A stretch of 64,000 bases of DNA, from contig NZ_WUAX01000008.1 of the NCBI RefSeq assembly GCF_009806985.1, forward strand, positions 308,115 through 372,114, written 5' to 3'. The translations under genes were made by a program, and so were the position numbers. Below the pieces are notes generated by a model. It had not been told where the DNA came from. It did no database searches and saw only the letters and a program-made list of their open reading frames with translations. This DNA comes from Halorubrum sp. JWXQ-INN 858 (lineage in GTDB: Archaea > Halobacteriota > Halobacteria > Halobacteriales > Haloferacaceae). Shown here one piece after another: positions 51,522 to 60,296 of the stretch (position 1 is its first letter; each line of letters begins with the position of its first letter).

Positions 51522-53012
51522 ATGCGCTTCGATCGCTCCGACGGTGTCTTCTGTCACGTCACGTCGCTGCCCGGTCCTCACGGGATCGGCGACCTCGGCG
51601 AGGGGGCTCGGGAGTTCCTCGGGTTCCTCGGGAAGGCCGGCGTCGACCTCTGGCAGATCTGTCCGCTCGGGCCGACGACCGAAGTGGCCGGCGACTCGCC
51701 GTACCAGTCGCCGTCGGCGTTCGCCGGGAACCCGCTCCTGCTCGGTCTCGACCGCCTCGTCGAGGAGGGCGCGCTCCGCCCGTCGGAGCTCGAACCCGTC
51801 CCCGACTTCCCGGACGACCGGGTCGAGTACGACGCGGTCCGAGCGTACAAACTCCCCCTGCTCCGGACGGCCTTCGAGCGGTTCGACGGGAGCCCGACGG
51901 CGGAGGCGGCGGCCGACCTCGACGCGTTCCGGGAGCGGGAGCCCTGGCTCGCCGACTACGCGCTGTTCCGCGCGCTCTCGGCGGCCCGCCCGGAGGACAC
52001 GTGGATGGAGTGGCCCGAGCCGCTCCGCACCCGGGAGCCCGACGCGCTCGCGGCCGCCCGCGAGGAACACGCCGAGGAAGTCCGGTACCACGAGTTCCTG
52101 CAGTGGACGTTCGACCGACAGTGGCGCGAACTCCGCGAAGTCGCCGCCGACAACGACGTCTCGATCGTCGGTGACGTCCCGATCTACGTCTCGCTCGACT
52201 CCGCCGACGTGTGGGCGAACCCCGACGCCTTCCACCTCGACGAGGGGAACCGTCCGACCGCGGTCGCCGGCGTCCCGCCGAACCCCGGCGACGACGGGCA
52301 ACGGTGGGGGAACCCGGTGTACGACTGGGAGAGCCTCGCCGAGCGCGAGTACGACTGGTGGATCGCGCGTTTCCGGCGGCTCTTCGAGCTGGCCGACGTC
52401 GCCCGTCTCGACCACTTCCTCGGGTTCGTTCGCTACTGGGCGATCCCCGCGGACGCCGACGATCCGGGCGCGGGCGAGTGGCGCGAGGGCCCCGGCCGCG
52501 AGCTGTTCGAGCGGGTCGAGCGGGAGCTCGGCGACGCGCCGTTCATCGCGGAGGACCTCGGCTTCGAGGACGAGCGGATGGACGCGCTCGCCTACGAGTT
52601 CGGATTCCCCGGCATGCGCGTCCCCCAGTACGCCGACTGGTGTGAGGAGGGCAACCCGTACCAGCCGATGCACTACCCGGAGGCGACCGTCGGGTACACG
52701 TCGACGCACGACACCGACACGTGGATGGGCTACTACGGGGCCCTCCCCGACCACCAACGGGACTGTCTCCACTACAACCTCGGGGCCGACGGCGAGGGTT
52801 CGATCGAGTGGGATATCGTCGAGGCCGTCTGGGCGTCGGAGGCGATCGTCGCGATGACCACGCCCCAGGACCTCCTCGGGCTCGGCAGCGACGCGCGGTT
52901 CAACGAGCCCGGGACCGCCCGCGGGAACTGGGAGTGGCGGCTGACCGCCGGCGCGCTCGACGACGCGATCGCCGATCGGCTGTGGGAGCTCGGCGAGTTC
53001 CACGTCCGGTGA
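51522..53012 (+). CDS. malQ: 4-alpha-glucanotransferase (GH77 amylomaltase)
   Basis: Transfers 4-alpha-glucan segments between maltodextrins. The protein of 496 residues shows the GH77 signatures: VTSLPGPHGIGDLG near 15-28, SPYQSPSAFAGNP, GDVPIYVSLDSADVWA, the nucleophile Asp in RLDHFLGF, the acid/base in FIAEDLG and the stabiliser in TSTHDTDTW. The ATG at 51522 gives a normal N-terminus (MRFDRSDGVF). The upstream box (CTTGAGTC) is weak. No maltose transport or glycogen genes are adjacent. Confidence 0.95.
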   Translation: MRFDRSDGVFCHVTSLPGPHGIGDLGEGAREFLGFLGKAGVDLWQICPLGPTTEVAGDSPYQSPSAFAGNPLLLGLDRLVEEGALRPSELEPVPDFPDDRVEYDAVRAYKLPLLRTAFERFDGSPTAEAAADLDAFREREPWLADYALFRALSAARPEDTWMEWPEPLRTREPDALAAAREEHAEEVRYHEFLQWTFDRQWRELREVAADNDVSIVGDVPIYVSLDSADVWANPDAFHLDEGNRPTAVAGVPPNPGDDGQRWGNPVYDWESLAEREYDWWIARFRRLFELADVARLDHFLGFVRYWAIPADADDPGAGEWREGPGRELFERVERELGDAPFIAEDLGFEDERMDALAYEFGFPGMRVPQYADWCEEGNPYQPMHYPEATVGYTSTHDTDTWMGYYGALPDHQRDCLHYNLGADGEGSIEWDIVEAVWASEAIVAMTTPQDLLGLGSDARFNEPGTARGNWEWRLTAGALDDAIADRLWELGEFHVR

Positions 53013-53064
53013 GCCGACCGCCGCGAGCGACTCGCCCCGACCGGAGCCGATCTCCGATCGAGCC

Positions 53065-53130
53065 CTGATCGACCGCCGATCGAATCCTGACCGACCGCCG
53101 ATCGAGTCCTGATCGACCGCCGATCGGGTC
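53065..53130. repeat. 22-bp tandem repeat x 3
   Basis: Units CTGATCGACCGCCGATCGAA + TC at 53065, 53087 and 53109 with partial copies on both sides, in the 169-bp space between malQ and the next gene. Confidence 0.9.
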
Positions 53131-53181
53131 CCGATCGCCGCGACGGCGAACCCTTTTACCTCCACGCGGAACCGTACGGGT

Positions 53182-54447
53182 ATGGCGCTACCAGTTGACG
53201 CGGATCGACTCCGGGCCGACATCGAGGGGAACGCGGCGTTCGGCGCGATCGACGACGGCGACCCGGACACCCACGGACGGACGAACCGAACCGGCACCGA
53301 GGCGAACCGTCTCGCGCGCGACCGGCTCGTCGAGCGGTTCGAGGACGCCGGCCTCGACGTCACCGTCGACGCCGTCGGCAACCTGGTCGGGACGTGGACC
53401 CCCGAGTCCGCGGAGCCCGACGCCGCCCCCGTCGCGAGCGGGAGCCACCTCGACAGCGTCCCCGAGGGCGGGATCTTCGACGGCCCGCTCGGCGTGTACG
53501 CGGCGCTCGAGTCGGTTCGGGCGATGCAGGACGCCGGGATCGAGCCGGACCGCCCCGTGCTCGTCGTGAGCTTCACCGAGGAGGAGGGCGGCACGTTCGG
53601 CAACGGGATGCTCGGTTCGGCGGTGGCGACCGGGACGACCGACCTCGAGGAGGCGCTCGCGCTCACGAACGACGGCGGCGAGACCCTCGGCGACGCGCTG
53701 TCGCGGATCGGCTACGATGGCGAGGGAACCATCGATCCCGCCGGCTGGGACGGGTTCTACGAGCTCCACGTCGAACAGGACACGACCCTCGAGGATCGGG
53801 GTGCGGACCTGGGCGTCGTGACGACGATCACGGGGATCACCCACTGTCACGCGACGGTCGAGGGCGAGGCGAACCACGCGGGCGCGACGGCGATGGACGA
53901 ACGGACCGACGCGCTCGCGGCCGCGAGCGAGTTCGTGTTGGACGTCGAGCGCGCCGCCAACGACGTGGTCGCGTCGTCGAGCGAGTCGGCGGTGGGCACG
54001 GTCGGGTCGCTGTCGGTCGCGCCGAACGCGACGAACGTCGTTCCCGGGCGGGTCGAGGCGGGTATCGACGTGCGGGACGTCGAGTACGAGTCGATGGAGA
54101 CGATCGTGGCCGCGGCGCGGGAGTCGCTCGCGCGGGTGGAGCGCGAGCGCGGCGTCGAAACGACGTTCGAGCGGCCGTTCGACGTGCTCCCGACGCCGAT
54201 GAGCGACCGGCTCCGCGACGCCGCCCACGCGGCCGCCGACGGGGCGGGGCGGACCGCGATCGACCTCCACTCCGGCGCGGCCCACGACGCGATGCGTGTC
54301 GCCCGCGTGACCGACGCCTCGCTGCTGTTCGCGCCCTCGCGCGACGGGATATCGCACAACCCGCGCGAGTGGACCGACTGGGCGGACTGTGCGGCCGCGA
54401 CCGAGGTCCTCGCGGGCGCGATCGCGAGGGCGGCCGGCGCCGAGTAG
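53182..54447 (+). CDS. M20 family Zn-dependent amidohydrolase (hydantoinase/carbamoylase type)
   Basis: Protein of 421 residues in the AmaB/allantoate amidohydrolase/beta-ureidopropionase group, which hydrolyse N-carbamoyl or ureido amides. Seen: GSHLDSVPEGGIFDGPLGV (metal His and Asp), SFTEEEGGTFGNGMLGS (metal Glu), YELHVEQ (metal His), and GEANHAGATAM in the lid domain; C-terminal LHSGAAHDAM carries the last metal His. No neighbour hints at the substrate. A TTTTACC box (53153-53159) lies about 25-30 bp upstream. Confidence 0.92.
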   Translation: MALPVDADRLRADIEGNAAFGAIDDGDPDTHGRTNRTGTEANRLARDRLVERFEDAGLDVTVDAVGNLVGTWTPESAEPDAAPVASGSHLDSVPEGGIFDGPLGVYAALESVRAMQDAGIEPDRPVLVVSFTEEEGGTFGNGMLGSAVATGTTDLEEALALTNDGGETLGDALSRIGYDGEGTIDPAGWDGFYELHVEQDTTLEDRGADLGVVTTITGITHCHATVEGEANHAGATAMDERTDALAAASEFVLDVERAANDVVASSSESAVGTVGSLSVAPNATNVVPGRVEAGIDVRDVEYESMETIVAAARESLARVERERGVETTFERPFDVLPTPMSDRLRDAAHAAADGAGRTAIDLHSGAAHDAMRVARVTDASLLFAPSRDGISHNPREWTDWADCAAATEVLAGAIARAAGAE

Positions 54448-54473
54448 GTCCAACAGCGCCGAGCGAGGCGATC

Positions 54474-54553
54474 GACGCCCCACGCGGGCGACGCCTCACG
54501 CGAACGGTGCATCATTCAAACGACGCGTCACGCGGGCGACGCCTCACGTCGGC
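54474..54553. repeat. 16-bp periodic repeat across a gene end
   Basis: Units CGACGCCTCACGCGGG at 54474, 54490, 54522 and 54538 (54506-54521 is diverged), running from the intergenic space into the last codons of the MFS gene. Confidence 0.8.
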
Positions 54554-55718
54554 GGATCCGTCGGAGGGACCGGACCGACCAGAGCCCGAAGACGCCCGCG
54601 ATCGCGAGCGTCACCCACGCGAAGGTGTAGCCCGACGCGTCGAGCACGACGCCGAAGACGACCGGGGAGATAACGGAGGGGACGAAGCCGACGAACGACT
54701 GGAGCGACAGCGCCGCCCCGACCTGGTCGTCGTCGACGGCCTCGGTGACGAGCGTCGAGGCGGGCGCACTGTCGACGCTGAGGAGCGCGCCGTGAACGAG
54801 GAGGACGACGACGATCGCCGCGAACGGGAGCGCCGTGAGGGCGCCGAACGTCGCGACGACGACGGTACTACTCGCGAGGCCGACCCCGACGGTCGTCCCG
54901 CGGCCGATCCGGTCCGAAAGCGTCCCGCCGAGGACGTTCCCGACCGCGCTCATCGCGGTGACGACGCCGACGACCAGTCCCGCGACCGCCCCGGGCGCGT
55001 CCGTCGCCGCGAACGCCGGCACCGCGATGAGGAACGTCAACAGCCAGTTGCGGACCCCGAACAGCTCCCAGTTGTGCCACGCGTACGCGTTGACCGCGTG
55101 GAGGTACTCGCGGTTCCCGAGCAGCGAGAGGTCGATCCCCGACGGCGAGCCGGTGCGGCCGGGCGCGTCCTCGGCGACCACGACGAGCAACAGCCCGGTG
55201 ATCAGACCGCCCGCGCTCGTCACGACGGTGGCGGTTTCCCATCCGGCCGTCGACGCGATCCGGGCGGTGACGAGGAAGGACGCACCGCTCGCGAGCGAGA
55301 ACGTCCCGACGTAGATCCCGATGGCGCGACCACGACGCTCCGGAGGGTACCAGTCGCTGACGAGGCGCATTCCGGGGACGTAGACGCCGGCGATACAGAC
55401 CCCCGCGAGGAACCGCAACAGGAGGCCGACGTAGAACCCGTCGGCGACGAGCCCGAAGGCGATCCCGAACGCCGCGGTGCCGACCGCGCCGCCCGCGACG
55501 ACGTACCGTGGAGAGACCCGGTCTGAGAGCCGGCCGAGCGGGAGGATACCGACGAGGTAGCCCGCCTGGAACGCGCCGAAGACGATCCCCGCCTGCGTCC
55601 CCGAGAGCCCCCAGTCGTCCGACACCTGGGGCAACACCGCCGAGTAGTTGTACCAGATGAGGATCGTCAAGAACAGACCGACGCAGACGGCCGCAAAGGT
55701 GCGGGTACGCTCGTGCAC
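54528..55718 (-). CDS. MFS transporter
   Basis: Permease of 396 residues with 12 hydrophobic helices; motif A is visible twice in LGRLSDRVSPR and GTLSDRIGRG. I chose the GTG at 55718 (VHERTRTFAAVCVG) because a GTTTTTCG element lies about 27 bp upstream; an ATG at 55769 would add 17 residues. Substrate unknown. Convergent with the carbamoylase-like gene and divergent from the mechanosensitive channel gene. Confidence 0.88.
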   Translation of the reverse strand: MHERTRTFAAVCVGLFLTILIWYNYSAVLPQVSDDWGLSGTQAGIVFGAFQAGYLVGILPLGRLSDRVSPRYVVAGGAVGTAAFGIAFGLVADGFYVGLLLRFLAGVCIAGVYVPGMRLVSDWYPPERRGRAIGIYVGTFSLASGASFLVTARIASTAGWETATVVTSAGGLITGLLLVVVAEDAPGRTGSPSGIDLSLLGNREYLHAVNAYAWHNWELFGVRNWLLTFLIAVPAFAATDAPGAVAGLVVGVVTAMSAVGNVLGGTLSDRIGRGTTVGVGLASSTVVVATFGALTALPFAAIVVVLLVHGALLSVDSAPASTLVTEAVDDDQVGAALSLQSFVGFVPSVISPVVFGVVLDASGYTFAWVTLAIAGVFGLWSVRSLRRIRRREASPA

Positions 55719-55841
55719 GCTCGACCAACCTCGTTCGGCCGCGAAAAACCCTCGGGGGTCGGCAAACAACGTGGCCGACGAACCACGTCATCCCCGTGAA
55801 CCGCGTCGACCGTTCGTCGACCGTCGGGTTCGACGGAACGG

Positions 55842-55849
55842 TTTTATCC
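55842..55849 (+). promoter_or_regulatory. TATA box of the mechanosensitive channel gene
   Basis: TTTTATCC, 21-28 bp upstream of the GTG start at 55870; it supports a leaderless GTG-initiated mRNA. Confidence 0.65.
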
Positions 55850-55869
55850 GGGGGCCGCAAGCAACGACC

Positions 55870-56826
55870 GTGAGACGACGCCTCGCGATCGGGTCCCTGC
55901 TCCTCGGCGTCCTCGCCGCGGTCACCGGTGGGGTCCTCACGGCGAGACCGCAGGTCGGTGGGTGGCCCGATCTCGTGGGGTACCCCGCCGGGCTCGTGCT
56001 CGGACGGGGTCTGCTCGTCGCCGCGGTGGCCGCGCTCCTGTACGGGGCGTACCTGCTCGTCCTCGACGTCCTGTCGCGCTCGACGAGCAAACGCCGCGCG
56101 CACGACGCGCGGAACCTGCTTCGGCTCGCGATCGGGATCGTCGGAACCGTCGCGACGCTCGCGGTGGTGACCGAGAACTGGCTCGGGCTCCTCCTCTCGC
56201 TCGGCGTCATCGGCTTCGCCGTCACGTTCGCGCTCCAACAGCCCTTGCTGTCGCTCATCGCGTGGGGGTACATCACGGTGAAACAGCCGTACGGCGTGGG
56301 CGACCGGATCCGGATCGGCGACACGAAGGGTGACGTGATCGCGGTGGACTTCCTCATCACGACGCTGTGGGAGGTCAACGGCGAGCTCGTCGCCTCGAAC
56401 CAGCCCTCCGGTCGGGTGGTGACCGTCCCGAACAGCGTCGTCCTCTCCTCGAACGTGGCCAACTTCGGCGGGGGCGGGTCGCCGTACGTGTGGAACGAGA
56501 TCGCGATTCAGGTCGCCTACGAGACGGACCTCGAGTTCGCGCGGGCGGTCATGCGCGAGGAGGCGACGGACCTGCTCGGCGAGGAGATGGCCGCGGGGAT
56601 CGCCGCCTATCGAGAGGCGCTCGCGGAGACCCCGGTCGAGCTGGAGGTGTACGACCACCCGACCGTGAACGTCGCGCAGTCGGAGTCGTGGGTCGAGCTT
56701 CGCCTGCGATACCTCGCCCATCCGCGGCGGGGACAGCAAGTGAGAAACGAGCTGTACGAGCGGGTGCTCGATCGGTTCAACGACGACCCCGATCGCGTCG
56801 CGTTCCCGACGAGCCGGAGCCGCTGA
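55870..56826 (+). CDS. mechanosensitive ion channel MscS family protein
   Basis: Small-conductance channel homologue of 318 residues. Helices at about 3-24, 33-60 and 78-125; the last contains the pore-lining segment LGVIGFAVTFALQQPLLSLIAWGY, followed by the MscS beta domain (VGDRIRIGDTKGDVIAVDFLITTLWEV and RVVTVPNSVVLSSNVANF). It releases solutes on hypo-osmotic shock. Start is the GTG at 55870, placed 21-28 bp after TTTTATCC. No oddities in the frame. Confidence 0.92.
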   Translation: MRRRLAIGSLLLGVLAAVTGGVLTARPQVGGWPDLVGYPAGLVLGRGLLVAAVAALLYGAYLLVLDVLSRSTSKRRAHDARNLLRLAIGIVGTVATLAVVTENWLGLLLSLGVIGFAVTFALQQPLLSLIAWGYITVKQPYGVGDRIRIGDTKGDVIAVDFLITTLWEVNGELVASNQPSGRVVTVPNSVVLSSNVANFGGGGSPYVWNEIAIQVAYETDLEFARAVMREEATDLLGEEMAAGIAAYREALAETPVELEVYDHPTVNVAQSESWVELRLRYLAHPRRGQQVRNELYERVLDRFNDDPDRVAFPTSRSR

Positions 56827-57006
56827 GGGCGGCGGTGGCGAACCGGGATCCGTCCGTCGATCGAAGCAAAGCAGTTATTAGTAGAGACGAGCGGAGAACA
56901 CCGGCTCGACCGAAGCGTCGAGAAGCGCAGATATCGAATGATTTCGATTGATACGCCCGTAAACGGTCTTTCACGCGCCGTACACGGATATAGAAATAGA
57001 GAAACA

Positions 57007-57014
57007 TTTATATA
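57007..57014 (+). promoter_or_regulatory. strong TATA box upstream of the TFB gene
   Basis: TTTATATA, with transcription predicted near 57035-57040, about 55 bp before the TFB start and exactly at a short upstream reading frame. Confidence 0.65.
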
Positions 57015-57037
57015 GATAGAAGGATAACTAATAGTTA

Positions 57038-57133
57038 ATGAATCGGCGTTCCCGGCACACTTTTTCGCCGGGGGGCCGGTCGCGGGACATCCATGACAGA
57101 GACACGCATTCGAAACTACGACGGCGAGACTGA
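57038..57133 (+). CDS. possible 31-codon upstream ORF overlapping the TFB start
   Basis: ATG at 57038 lies about 27 bp below the strong TATA box, where a leaderless mRNA would begin. The frame runs 31 codons (Arg-rich, beginning Met-Asn-Arg-Arg-Ser) and stops at 57131-57133, overlapping the TFB start by 41 bp in another frame. It may be a regulatory leader peptide or fortuitous. Confidence 0.3.
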   Translation: MNRRSRHTFSPGGRSRDIHDRDTHSKLRRRD

Positions 57134-58079
57134 ACAGCGAGAGGAGACGACCGCCGAAGCGACGGAGACGCGGGGCGAGCGCGTCACGGTCTGCCCGGAG
57201 TGTAGCGGTCGGCTGGCGAGCGACACCGAACACGGCGAGACGGTCTGTACCGACTGCGGGCTCGTCGTCGAGGAGGAGGGGATCGACCGCGGGCCGGAGT
57301 GGCGCGCGTTCGACAGCGCCGAGCGCGACTCGAAGTCCCGCGTGGGCGCGCCGACGACGAACATGATGCACGACAAGGGGCTGTCGACGAACATCGGCTG
57401 GCAGAACACCGACGGCTACGGCAAGTCGCTGTCGAGCCGCCAACGACGGCAGATGCAGCGGCTCCGGACGTGGAACGAGCGGTTCCGCACCCGGAACTCG
57501 AAGGAGCGCAACCTCAAACAGGCGCTCGGCGAGATCGACCGCATGGCCAGCGCCCTCGGACTCCCCGAAACCGTCCGCGAGACCGCCTCCGTCATCTACC
57601 GCCGCGCGCTGAGCGAGGACCTCCTGCCCGGACGCTCGATCGAGGGCGTCGCGACGGCCGCGCTGTACGCCGCCGCCAGACAGGCCGGAAACCCCCGAAG
57701 TCTCGACGAGTTCACCACCGTCTCGCGGGTGGACAAGATGGAGCTGACCCGGACGTACCGGTACGTCATCCGCGAGCTCAAACTGGAGGTACAGCCCGCG
57801 GACCCCGAGAGCTACGTCCCGCGGTTCGTCTCGCGGCTCGAGCTCCCCGAGGAGGTCGACCGGCTGGCCCGAGAACTCCTCACGACGGCGAAAGCGAAGG
57901 GGATCACGAGCGGCAAGTCCCCGGTCGGGCTCGCCGCCTCGGCCGTGTACGCCGCGGCGCTGCTGTCGAACCGGAAGGTCACGCAGAGTCAGGTGTCGGA
58001 CGTCGCCGACATCTCCGAGGTAACGATCCGAAACCGGTACAAGGAGCTGTTGGAGGCCAGCGACCACCTCTCCGGTTAA
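57093..58079 (+). CDS. tfb: transcription initiation factor B (TFB)
   Basis: General transcription factor of 328 residues that recruits RNA polymerase to TBP-bound promoters. The N-terminal zinc ribbon has Cys34, Cys37, Cys52 and Cys55; the B-reader/linker region follows (RGPEWRAFDSAERDSKSRVG), then two cyclin repeats (about 125-215 and 225-315). Haloarchaea carry several TFB paralogues; which one this is cannot be decided here. The start lacks its own well-placed TATA box, and a short frame overlaps it (see 57038-57133). Confidence 0.96.
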   Translation: MTETRIRNYDGETEQREETTAEATETRGERVTVCPECSGRLASDTEHGETVCTDCGLVVEEEGIDRGPEWRAFDSAERDSKSRVGAPTTNMMHDKGLSTNIGWQNTDGYGKSLSSRQRRQMQRLRTWNERFRTRNSKERNLKQALGEIDRMASALGLPETVRETASVIYRRALSEDLLPGRSIEGVATAALYAAARQAGNPRSLDEFTTVSRVDKMELTRTYRYVIRELKLEVQPADPESYVPRFVSRLELPEEVDRLARELLTTAKAKGITSGKSPVGLAASAVYAAALLSNRKVTQSQVSDVADISEVTIRNRYKELLEASDHLSG

Positions 58080-58147
58080 CTCGGACGGCGAGCGACGGTG
58101 TCAGATCCTCACATACTCTTTTCAGATAGCAGCGTGTAACGGTCGAT

Positions 58148-58327
58148 ATGGTCGAAGCATTCGTCAGATTGGTCTGCCCGGAGTGCGGGAAGGAGTGGCA
58201 AGACAATCCCGCCGAGCTGCCGAACGTCCGGACGAACTTCAGCTGTCAACACTGCCACGCGACGCGTCGGCTGTCGGAGTTCATGCGGACCGAACGTGAC
58301 CTCGAAGCTGTCAAACAGTTTCAATGA
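58148..58327 (+). CDS. small zinc-finger protein (59 residues)
   Basis: Tiny protein with two CxxC pairs: Cys10/Cys13 (VCPECGKEW) and Cys33/Cys36 (SCQHCHATRRL), a one-zinc ribbon of about 45 residues with a short acidic helix at the end. It resembles short haloarchaeal zinc-binding proteins annotated DUF7836 or hypothetical. The ATG is 69 bp after the TFB stop on the same strand; an ACTCTTTTC element is about 27 bp upstream. Function unknown; nucleic-acid binding is plausible. Confidence 0.75.
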   Translation: MVEAFVRLVCPECGKEWQDNPAELPNVRTNFSCQHCHATRRLSEFMRTERDLEAVKQFQ

Positions 58328-58458
58328 ACGGATCTGACTGTACCGATCGTTAACGCAAAACTCGCGTTTCCGGCGTGGAGACGCCCGTATAGGCGAGAGT
58401 CATGCTAACGGCACTCAAGATAGTAATATAAGCCTTCGGTAGCAAAGGACCGTTGCTC

Positions 58459-58692
58459 ATGAAGAAGCAGGAACTCATTCACCTTCACGGCCTCCTGGCT
58501 GAAGTACGAAAGCAGTGCGAGTTCTGGGACGAGGACCTCGACCTCGACGCGTACGAAGAGCTGGGCGTGAAGCCGACATCGATCCACAAATCGAAGACCG
58601 ACCACAAAGCAGCCGTATTCAAGCTGACCGGCGGGATCACCGCTCCCATGGACGACGCAGAGTCCGAGCCGCTGGCCCAGACCGCCGACTAA
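58459..58692 (+). CDS. UPF0058 family protein
   Basis: Small archaeal conserved protein of 77 residues beginning MKKQELIHLHGLLAEVRK, the recognisable UPF0058 signature, with a helical acidic body and a variable tail. Function unknown in the family. The ATG is about 27 bp below a TAATATAAG box (58423-58431), and the protein is monocistronic. Confidence 0.88.
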   Translation: MKKQELIHLHGLLAEVRKQCEFWDEDLDLDAYEELGVKPTSIHKSKTDHKAAVFKLTGGITAPMDDAESEPLAQTAD

Positions 58693-58791
58693 CACTTCGA
58701 CCGCGTTCTCGCCGCCCGCTACCCGCGTAGTGACGACCCCGTCCGAGCGCACCGAACCCGCACCGGACGACGACGGCCGTCGCCGAGAGGA

Positions 58792-59190
58792 TCAGCGCTG
58801 GTCGTCTCCGTCTCCCTTGCCGTCCTCATCCGGCGACTTCCCCTCGAGTTCGTCTGCCGCCAGCTCGGCGACGGTGAGGACCTTCAGCGGGATGTTCCGG
58901 AGCCGCTGGCCGATCTCCTTGCGGGCGATCCGGCTGGCGTGTTCCTCGCCGTCGACGTTGAAGACGTCCATCTCCAGTTCGAGGGCGACGAGGGCTTCGT
59001 CGGCGGCGACGAACGCCGGCGGGAGCTCCTCGCCGGCGGGCGACCGCCGCGCCCCCATCTCGATCTCGACGTAGTTGAGGTCCGGGTTCAACATCTCACC
59101 GGTTTTCGAGATGGCGATCCGGACCGCCTCGTCGGTGGTCTCCACGTCGTACACCGGGATCGCGGCCTCGACGACGACTCGACAGTCCAT
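58792..59190 (-). CDS. DUF555 (UPF0212) family protein
   Basis: Archaeal conserved protein of 132 residues. The start MDCRVVVEAAIPVYDVETTD, the central ISKTGEMLNPDLNYVEIEMG and the FVAADEALVALELEMDVFNV segment fit the DUF555 family; the last 15 residues are an acidic Asp/Gly/Lys tail ending in Arg. No function is known. It lies between the UPF0058 gene (convergent) and the DNA glycosylase (co-directional, 82 bp apart). Confidence 0.85.
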   Translation of the reverse strand: MDCRVVVEAAIPVYDVETTDEAVRIAISKTGEMLNPDLNYVEIEMGARRSPAGEELPPAFVAADEALVALELEMDVFNVDGEEHASRIARKEIGQRLRNIPLKVLTVAELAADELEGKSPDEDGKGDGDDQR

Positions 59191-59272
59191 TATGTGAACA
59201 CGTACCGCGCGATCGGGTATGAAGCTTCGGCCGAGCTCCGCCCGCCCTGAGTCACTTCCGCCCGCCCCGACG

Positions 59273-60199
59273 TCACTCCCCGCCGCTACGGAGGTAGTGG
59301 AAGACGTACGTCTGCGCGTAACCGGCGTACTCGCCGCCGAACCGGTCGCGGATCGCCCGCGAGGTGTCGGCGTAGCTCCCGCGCTCGCAGTCGGGGTAGT
59401 AGTCCGCGATCGTCGTCCGTATCCACGTATCGAGCGGCACCGCTTCGAGGAAGGCCAGCGAGAACAACAACACGCAGTCGGAGACCTTGTCGCCGACGCC
59501 GACGAACCGGGTGAGGGAGTCCCGAGCGTCCTCGTACTCCAGATCCGCTGCCTCCTCGGGGCGTGCCTCGCCGTCCGCGACCATTTCCGCCGTCCGCTGC
59601 ACGTACGGTGCGCGATAGCCGAGCGAGAGGTCCCGCAGCTCCCCCTCGGTTCGCGCCGCGAGCGCCGCCGGCGTCGGGAACGCGTGGTACGGCTCCCCGT
59701 CGAGTTCGACCACGTCGCCGTACGTTTCACGGAGCCGACGCTGCATGCGGTGGATCCGGGCCACGCGCATCTGTGCCGAACAGATGAACGATATCAGGCA
59801 GGGGAACGTCGGGTCCCGGGTGAGTCGCAACCCCTCGTAGGCGTCGTACGCGCGGTTCAAGAGCGGGAGGTCGGGGGTCGCGTCGAGGACCGCGTCGAGG
59901 TCGTCGTCGAGCCGGAGCAGGTGGGTGAGAAGCGGGACGGCGTCGGCCGTGGACTCCCACTCCACCGTCCCGTCGCGGGCGCCGCCGCGCTGGCGGACGC
60001 GGACGACGACCCGCTCGTCGGTCACGCCCGGGATCGGGTCGACGACCGTCTCGTACCACTCGTCGCCGCCGTATGCGCGGGCGTCCCCGTAGGTCCCGCC
60101 GTCCGCGCGGTTCCACAGGTAGCTCTGTCCGCTCTCGACGGTCGCCTGGAGGTCGAAGGGACCGTTCAGGTCGGCGACGTCGATCGCTCCTCGTTCCAT
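59273..60199 (-). CDS. 8-oxoguanine DNA glycosylase-like HhH-GPD protein (OGG1 type)
   Basis: Base-excision repair glycosylase/lyase of 308 residues. N-terminal OGG-like beta domain (FDLQATVESGQSYLWN) and C-terminal HhH-GPD domain: hairpin FVGVGDKVSDC with catalytic Lys238 and LDTWIR with catalytic Asp257. The Lys marks a bifunctional enzyme that also cuts the DNA backbone. Substrate is probably oxidised guanine. ATG at 60199; a GGGAATACC element is about 25 bp upstream. No iron-sulfur cysteine cluster is present, unlike MutY/Nth. Confidence 0.92.
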   Translation of the reverse strand: MERGAIDVADLNGPFDLQATVESGQSYLWNRADGGTYGDARAYGGDEWYETVVDPIPGVTDERVVVRVRQRGGARDGTVEWESTADAVPLLTHLLRLDDDLDAVLDATPDLPLLNRAYDAYEGLRLTRDPTFPCLISFICSAQMRVARIHRMQRRLRETYGDVVELDGEPYHAFPTPAALAARTEGELRDLSLGYRAPYVQRTAEMVADGEARPEEAADLEYEDARDSLTRFVGVGDKVSDCVLLFSLAFLEAVPLDTWIRTTIADYYPDCERGSYADTSRAIRDRFGGEYAGYAQTYVFHYLRSGGE

Positions 60200-60296
60200 C
60201 GTCGTCCACGACGGGGCGTGGGGGTATTCCCGTTTCGGTGTCGAAGCGACCGTCGGCGGACGGGGGTTTTTGACCGTGCCGACCGTCGGATCGACC

